Assembly: GCA_964244495.1 (NCBI GenBank)
Contig: CAXTIU010000007.1
Coordinates: 116,116-180,115, forward strand
From: RH-AL1 sp964244495
GTDB lineage: Bacteria; Pseudomonadota; Alphaproteobacteria; Rhizobiales; Beijerinckiaceae
Reading direction: 5' to 3'
Length of the DNA stretch: 64,000 nt
Shown: in pieces, positions 60,495 through 64,000 of the stretch
How the letters are laid out: each line of letters begins with the position of its first letter
Numbering within the stretch: position 1 is the stretch's first letter
The notes under the pieces: generated by a model
What the model saw: only the letters and a program-made list of their open reading frames with translations
Databases searched by the model: none
Told to the model about the DNA's origin: nothing
Translations under genes and position numbers: made by a program

Positions 60495-61767
60495 ACCCGC
60501 TCGCGGGCTCGAGCTGCAACGGCCGCGACGTGGCGTTCCCGCCGATCTCGTCCGGCGGGGCTGAGCGCGCCCGTTTCCAGGCGCCGGAGACGATCAAGGC
60601 GAACGTACCGCCCGCCACCAAGAAGCAGCAGGGGAAATGGGTGATCTTCGTCAGGTCGCGTGGATCGAAGGCGAGCGCGAAGAGCGCCGATGCCGCGATC
60701 CGCTCGCTTTGAACCAGGGCACCGCGCACGCCCACGATGAAGAAGGCGCCGGCCGGGACGAGTACGGCGAGGTCGTAGACGGGCACGTAGGGTGAGACGA
60801 GCGGAACGGCGGCAATCAGGCTTCCGTTGCGCAGCGCCTGGGGACATGGCGAGAGCCACAGCCTCACGACGATCGCGAAGGCGACGCCGCCGATCAGGCC
60901 TTGCGTGATCCAGGCGATGGCGATGGACCCTCCGAGAACGCGCGCGGCGGCGAAGGCGCTGGCGTTCAACGACAGACCGCCCCAGGCCTCTTCGAAGATG
61001 TCCTTGTTGGTGTCCGACAGGCTGCTCAGGAAAGCGATCCAGACCTCCGAACCGAGGGCGACGGCGCTCGCCGCGATCGCCGCCGCCGCGACCGCCAGTG
61101 CCGCCGCAGCGACGCGCCACCGGCCCGTCGCCAGCATGACGAGGGGCACGACAGCCGCCAGTTGCGGCTTGTAGCAGAGCAAGCCGAGCAGCAGTCCGGC
61201 CGCGATCGGACGCCGACCGACGAAGGTCAGGCCAATTCCGAGCAGGCTCGCGGTGAGAAGACCGTTCTGGCCATAAGCGAGACATTCGAAGACGGGCGGC
61301 AGGGCGAGCCCGACGAGCACGGGGCGCCACGCGCCGAGGATGCAGCGGAGCGTGCCGGCGATCAGCGTCATCGAGCCGAGGCCGAAGGCGAGGACCGCCG
61401 CCGCGTAGGGGAGAACGGCCAGGCTCGCGGCCAGTCCGAAGTAGACGGGCGGGTAGTGCCACGCGAAAAGCGCCGCATCCGAACCGAAGGTTTCCGTCAA
61501 CCTGCCATGGTGCAGCGCGATGTCGTAGACATCGGCGGCCCGGCCGGCGAGAGCGGTCCGACCCGCCACCCAGACCTGCGACAGGTCATGACCGAAGGTC
61601 GCGCCGGCGCCGTCATGATGACCGTCGGTTGTTGGCCACCCCGACACGACAAGCACGCTCAGGAGAAGCGGAACGGCGAAGACCGCGTACAGGTGCGAGA
61701 GCCGCCCGAAGCGTGCGTTGCGAGGATCGGGACCGGTGACGGCAAGTCTAGGCATCGTGTTGCGCAC
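60448..61767 (-). CDS. GT87/DUF2029 family membrane glycosyltransferase
   Basis: Polytopic protein of 439 residues with about nine to ten membrane helices. DUF2029 features: GHDLSQVWVAGRTALAGRAADVYD with the conserved acidic residue in the first periplasmic loop, WHYPPVYF, and CLAYGQNGLLTASLLG. These proteins use polyprenyl-phosphate sugars (mannosyltransferases in mycobacteria); the substrate here is unknown. The last 16 codons overlap dsbB on the other strand and form a hydrophilic tail, so the functional end may be a little earlier. Confidence 0.85.
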   Translation of the reverse strand: MRNTMPRLAVTGPDPRNARFGRLSHLYAVFAVPLLLSVLVVSGWPTTDGHHDGAGATFGHDLSQVWVAGRTALAGRAADVYDIALHHGRLTETFGSDAALFAWHYPPVYFGLAASLAVLPYAAAVLAFGLGSMTLIAGTLRCILGAWRPVLVGLALPPVFECLAYGQNGLLTASLLGIGLTFVGRRPIAAGLLLGLLCYKPQLAAVVPLVMLATGRWRVAAAALAVAAAAIAASAVALGSEVWIAFLSSLSDTNKDIFEEAWGGLSLNASAFAAARVLGGSIAIAWITQGLIGGVAFAIVVRLWLSPCPQALRNGSLIAAVPLVSPYVPVYDLAVLVPAGAFFIVGVRGALVQSERIAASALFALAFDPRDLTKITHFPCCFLVAGGTFALIVSGAWKRARSAPPDEIGGNATSRPLQLEPASGFNERTGRRDGANVAC

Positions 61768-61847
61768 CGGAGTCGCCGTCCGACGAACAGCACGACGCAG
61801 TGTCGGGCGCGACCTTTTAAGATCGCCATAACGTCGTGGGCGTCCCG

Positions 61848-62075
61848 TTAGCCCGGCGCATCCTTATCGGCGGCTTCCTTGTCCACGGCGCCGGGATCGT
61901 TCGGTCGCGAGGGGCGCGTGCTGTTGGCGGGCGAAATGCTTTCGCCGCCGGCGGGGGGCATGTTCTCGCCTTTGGGAGAGCCTTTCGCGTGCTGCATCGT
62001 CGGGTCGGGGTTGCCTGACCCGCCGTCGTCCTGCTTGGCGCGGACCTGTGCGGCCCGCCAGCCCATCTTGTCCAT
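61848..62075 (-). CDS. Small disordered hydrophilic protein
   Basis: Unrecognised 75-residue protein starting MDKMGWRAAQVRAKQDDGGS, rich in Gly, Pro, Asp, Lys and Ser with no hydrophobic segment. GGGGGAG precedes ATG 62075 at workable spacing. It lies 81 bases after the DUF1656 gene on the same strand. Likely a real small gene, given its low-complexity but non-Arg-rich composition; function unknown. Confidence 0.55.
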   Translation of the reverse strand: MDKMGWRAAQVRAKQDDGGSGNPDPTMQHAKGSPKGENMPPAGGESISPANSTRPSRPNDPGAVDKEAADKDAPG

Positions 62076-62156
62076 CGTCACGTGCTCCCCCTCGGCCTCG
62101 GTGCGAGGCTCGCAAGGCAATCGTCGGGCTCGCTTCTGGTTCAAGGTTCCGACGCC

Positions 62157-62402
62157 CTAGCGAAAAGGGTCGAGGCGGGCCATGCCGAAGCTATAGGTGC
62201 CGAGCACGATCGCCGACAGGATGACGAGGTAGAGCGCGACTTGGAACAGGGCCGGATGCCAGACCCGCTGCAGCAGACCGGCCTCCAGGCCGCACCAGCG
62301 CAGGGCGAACAGGAGCAGGTAGGCGACCGCCATCATCGGAGCCAGAGGCGCCACGTAGACGCCGAACAGGTCGACCTCGATGAAGTGGAAAGGCTCCGAC
62401 AC
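62157..62402 (-). CDS. DUF1656 (AaeX-like) membrane protein
   Basis: An 81-residue protein with two membrane helices: FHFIEVDLFGVYVAPLAPMM and a second span near LFQVALYLVILSAIVLGTYS. This matches DUF1656, the small partner of AaeAB-type aromatic-acid efflux pumps. The start is GTG at 62402, 5 bases after the HlyD stop, so it is in the same operon. Confidence 0.88.
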   Translation of the reverse strand: MSEPFHFIEVDLFGVYVAPLAPMMAVAYLLLFALRWCGLEAGLLQRVWHPALFQVALYLVILSAIVLGTYSFGMARLDPFR

Positions 62403-62407
62403 GACGC

Positions 62408-63433
62408 TTACCGTTTGTTCACGGCCTGATCGGTCGAGCGGCCTGCTTGGCCGTCGTCGCGCGGGGGTGCAGGATCGATCTGCACGGTGGCGGTCATGCC
62501 GGCCGCGAGCAGCAGGCCCGGCGGTACGGAATCAATGTGCACCCGCACCGGAACGCGTTGGGCCAAGCGCACCCATGTGAACACGGGATTGACGTTCGCG
62601 AGCCCCGAGCCGTCGGGCGTGGCGTTGGCGACGTTGATGCCGCGTGCCAGGCTCTCGACGTGGCCGCGGATCACCTCGGCGGCACCCATGAGCCACACGC
62701 GGGCGGGATCGCCGACGTGGATCGGCTTGATCACGTTCTCCTCGAAATAGCCGTCGATCCAGAACGAGTCGGCGTCGACCACCGAGAGGCTGCGTGTGCC
62801 GGTCGTTGCGTAATCACCCTTCTGAAGCAGGAGGTTCGTGATCCAGCCGTTGACCGGCGAATGGATCTCCGTGCGTTCGAGGTTGAGCTTCGCCTGGTTG
62901 AGTTGCGCCTGTTGCTGGCGCAACGCGGCGGCGGCGGTATCGGCACCGGTGTTGTAGTTCTGCTGCTCCTCGGCGGTGACGGCAAGGTCGGACAGCTTGT
63001 CGCGACGGGCGGCCTGGACTTTCTTGTTGGCGAGATCCGCCTTGGCCTGATCCACGAGCGCCTGGTCGGCATCGACGGTGTTCTGGTAATTGCGGGGATC
63101 GATCCGCATCAGCAGATCGCCGCGATGGATGTATTGATTGTCGCGAATCGTCAGATCGACCACGCGACCCGAGACTTCCGGCGCAAGAGACACCGTGTAG
63201 GCGCGAACCGCGCCATCGCGCGTCCAGGGCGTGGCGACGTAGGTGGCGAGAGCCCGCCAGCCGAGCACGCCGGCGACGACGCAGAGCGCCAGCGTCACGA
63301 CCACGGCGACGAGTCGCCCGACGAGGGGGCGGCCACGCACCGCGTTCGGTATGGCCGGGTTGGCGTTATGGGCCGTCCCGGCGTTTGCCGCATCGACCTT
63401 GGTGGGCTCGTCGTCGTCGACAGAGCGCGTCAT
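62408..63433 (-). CDS. HlyD/AaeA-type efflux adaptor
   Basis: Periplasmic membrane-fusion protein of 341 residues. One membrane helix (about 36-60), TPWTRDGAVRAYTVSLAPEV and VSGRVVDLTIRDNQYIHRGD, a short coiled coil (about 120-170), then IHSPVNGWITNLLLQKGDYA. The ATPWTRDG signature is typical of AaeA/EmrA-like adaptors paired with FUSC proteins. It is followed by DUF1656 but no FUSC (AaeB) pump gene lies in this window, so its transporter partner is unknown. Confidence 0.9.
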   Translation of the reverse strand: MTRSVDDDEPTKVDAANAGTAHNANPAIPNAVRGRPLVGRLVAVVVTLALCVVAGVLGWRALATYVATPWTRDGAVRAYTVSLAPEVSGRVVDLTIRDNQYIHRGDLLMRIDPRNYQNTVDADQALVDQAKADLANKKVQAARRDKLSDLAVTAEEQQNYNTGADTAAAALRQQQAQLNQAKLNLERTEIHSPVNGWITNLLLQKGDYATTGTRSLSVVDADSFWIDGYFEENVIKPIHVGDPARVWLMGAAEVIRGHVESLARGINVANATPDGSGLANVNPVFTWVRLAQRVPVRVHIDSVPPGLLLAAGMTATVQIDPAPPRDDGQAGRSTDQAVNKR

Positions 63434-63530
63434 TGACTGTCCTCACCGTAGCGGCAGCCGCTGGCTGTGGACTCACCGTTTAGGTCCTACGTGCCGGTCC
63501 GTCTATGACGCGCCGATGTTCCTCGTCTTC

Positions 63531-63986
63531 TCACCTCTGCATTTGCATGATTTGTTCGTTTGGCATGGGCATCATGTTTCCGTTCATGTGGGCCATGATC
63601 CAGAGGGATCCGCCGACGACCAGGAAGACGATGAGGATGCCGAAGGCGAGGGCCATGATGTTGTTGGTGTTGTCGGCGCCGGTGGTGAGGTGGAGGAAGA
63701 ACACGAGGTGGACGCCCATTTGGGCGATGGCGAAGACGATCAGGGCGACGGGGATGGCCGGCGTCCACACGTAGGACGAGCGCGTCACGGCGAACGAGGC
63801 GAGCGTCAGGGCCACCGCGAAGGCCAGGCCGAGCGCGTAGCCCTGGATGCCCTTGCCGATGTCGTGGTGGCTTTCCTCGCCCGGCGCCAGGTCGGTGTCG
63901 TGCTCGTGCCCGCCCCCGTGCGCGGAGCCGCCGTGGGAGCCGCCGTGCCGCCCGTCGGCGGGCCGGTCGATGCCGCCGGTGCTCAT
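63531..63986 (-). CDS. cyoD: Cytochrome o ubiquinol oxidase subunit IV
   Basis: Small subunit of the bo3 quinol oxidase, 151 residues with three membrane helices (about 50-70, 76-97, 110-132). The core YALGLAFAVALTLASFAVTR, VFAIAQMGVHLVFFLHLTTG and NIMALAFGILIVFLVVGGSL is typical of CyoD. The N-terminal 45 residues are unusually long and His/Gly-rich (HGGSHGGSAHGGGHEHD). ATG 63986. The final TCA of the window (63998-64000) is probably the stop codon of cyoC, placing cyoABC beyond the edge. Confidence 0.94.
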   Translation of the reverse strand: MSTGGIDRPADGRHGGSHGGSAHGGGHEHDTDLAPGEESHHDIGKGIQGYALGLAFAVALTLASFAVTRSSYVWTPAIPVALIVFAIAQMGVHLVFFLHLTTGADNTNNIMALAFGILIVFLVVGGSLWIMAHMNGNMMPMPNEQIMQMQR

Positions 63987-64000
63987 GCCCGTGCCGCTCA

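Overview
The window is about 64 kb of very GC-rich, densely coding chromosome. Gene content and order point to an alphaproteobacterium of the order Hyphomicrobiales (Rhizobiales), probably near Beijerinckiaceae or Methylobacteriaceae. The family is an inference; the order-level call rests on neighbourhoods such as cpoB-tilS-ftsH, glnK-amtB near ftsK-lolA, lysC opposite ubiG, ChaC opposite a DUF2125 gene, yejABEF and cyoD. I see no rRNA, tRNA, CRISPR array, transposase or phage gene.

Layout. 1-4.3 kb: end of folP overlapping folK, then transaldolase and a ClC-type chloride channel. 4.5-8.8 kb: ftsH, tilS and cpoB on the minus strand. 8.9-12.1 kb: a tightly overlapping minus-strand cassette encoding an acyl carrier protein, a ketosynthase, two single hot-dog dehydratase subunits and a short-chain reductase. 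It sits where the rest of tol-pal would be expected. 12.3-22.8 kb: housekeeping genes priA, lolA, ftsK, amtB, glnK, lysC and ubiG. 22.9-28.2 kb: cytochrome b561, a membrane glycosyltransferase, a DUF1275 protein, a broken bestrophin, an ArgE-type deacylase and apaG. 28.7-35.1 kb: prfA and ptsP, separated by three flavoprotein genes: a BLUF blue-light sensor, an unusual photolyase/cryptochrome-like protein and a renalase-like FAD oxidoreductase. 35.5-44.1 kb: a Bcr-type exporter, pheA and the yejABEF peptide importer. 44.1-49.3 kb: an EmrAB/OprM-type tripartite drug efflux operon with a divergent TetR regulator. 49.4-55.7 kb: bioB, pgm, a broken gene of unknown function and glgC. 55.8-61.8 kb: DUF2125, ChaC, an unknown protein, plsC, a YqaA/DedA protein, dsbB and a GT87-type membrane protein. 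61.8-64 kb: a small disordered protein, DUF1656, an HlyD adaptor and cyoD, which runs up to the window edge.

How genes may work together. FolP and FolK make dihydropteroate; FtsH and TilS act in protein quality control and tRNA-Ile modification; GlnK and AmtB form the ammonium-uptake pair; Pgm and GlgC feed ADP-glucose and glycogen synthesis; the Yej proteins import short peptides; the emr genes form one drug-efflux unit under the TetR protein.

The two most interesting systems are the three-flavoprotein light locus (29,965-32,810), in which the photolyase-like protein appears to carry its domains in reversed order, and the compact ACP/ketosynthase/dehydratase/reductase cassette (8,904-12,049), whose lipid or polyketide product I cannot name. 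Also notable are two degraded genes (a bestrophin and an unknown gene with a frameshift and an in-frame TGA) and an intergenic sequence module that occurs twice, 27 kb apart.
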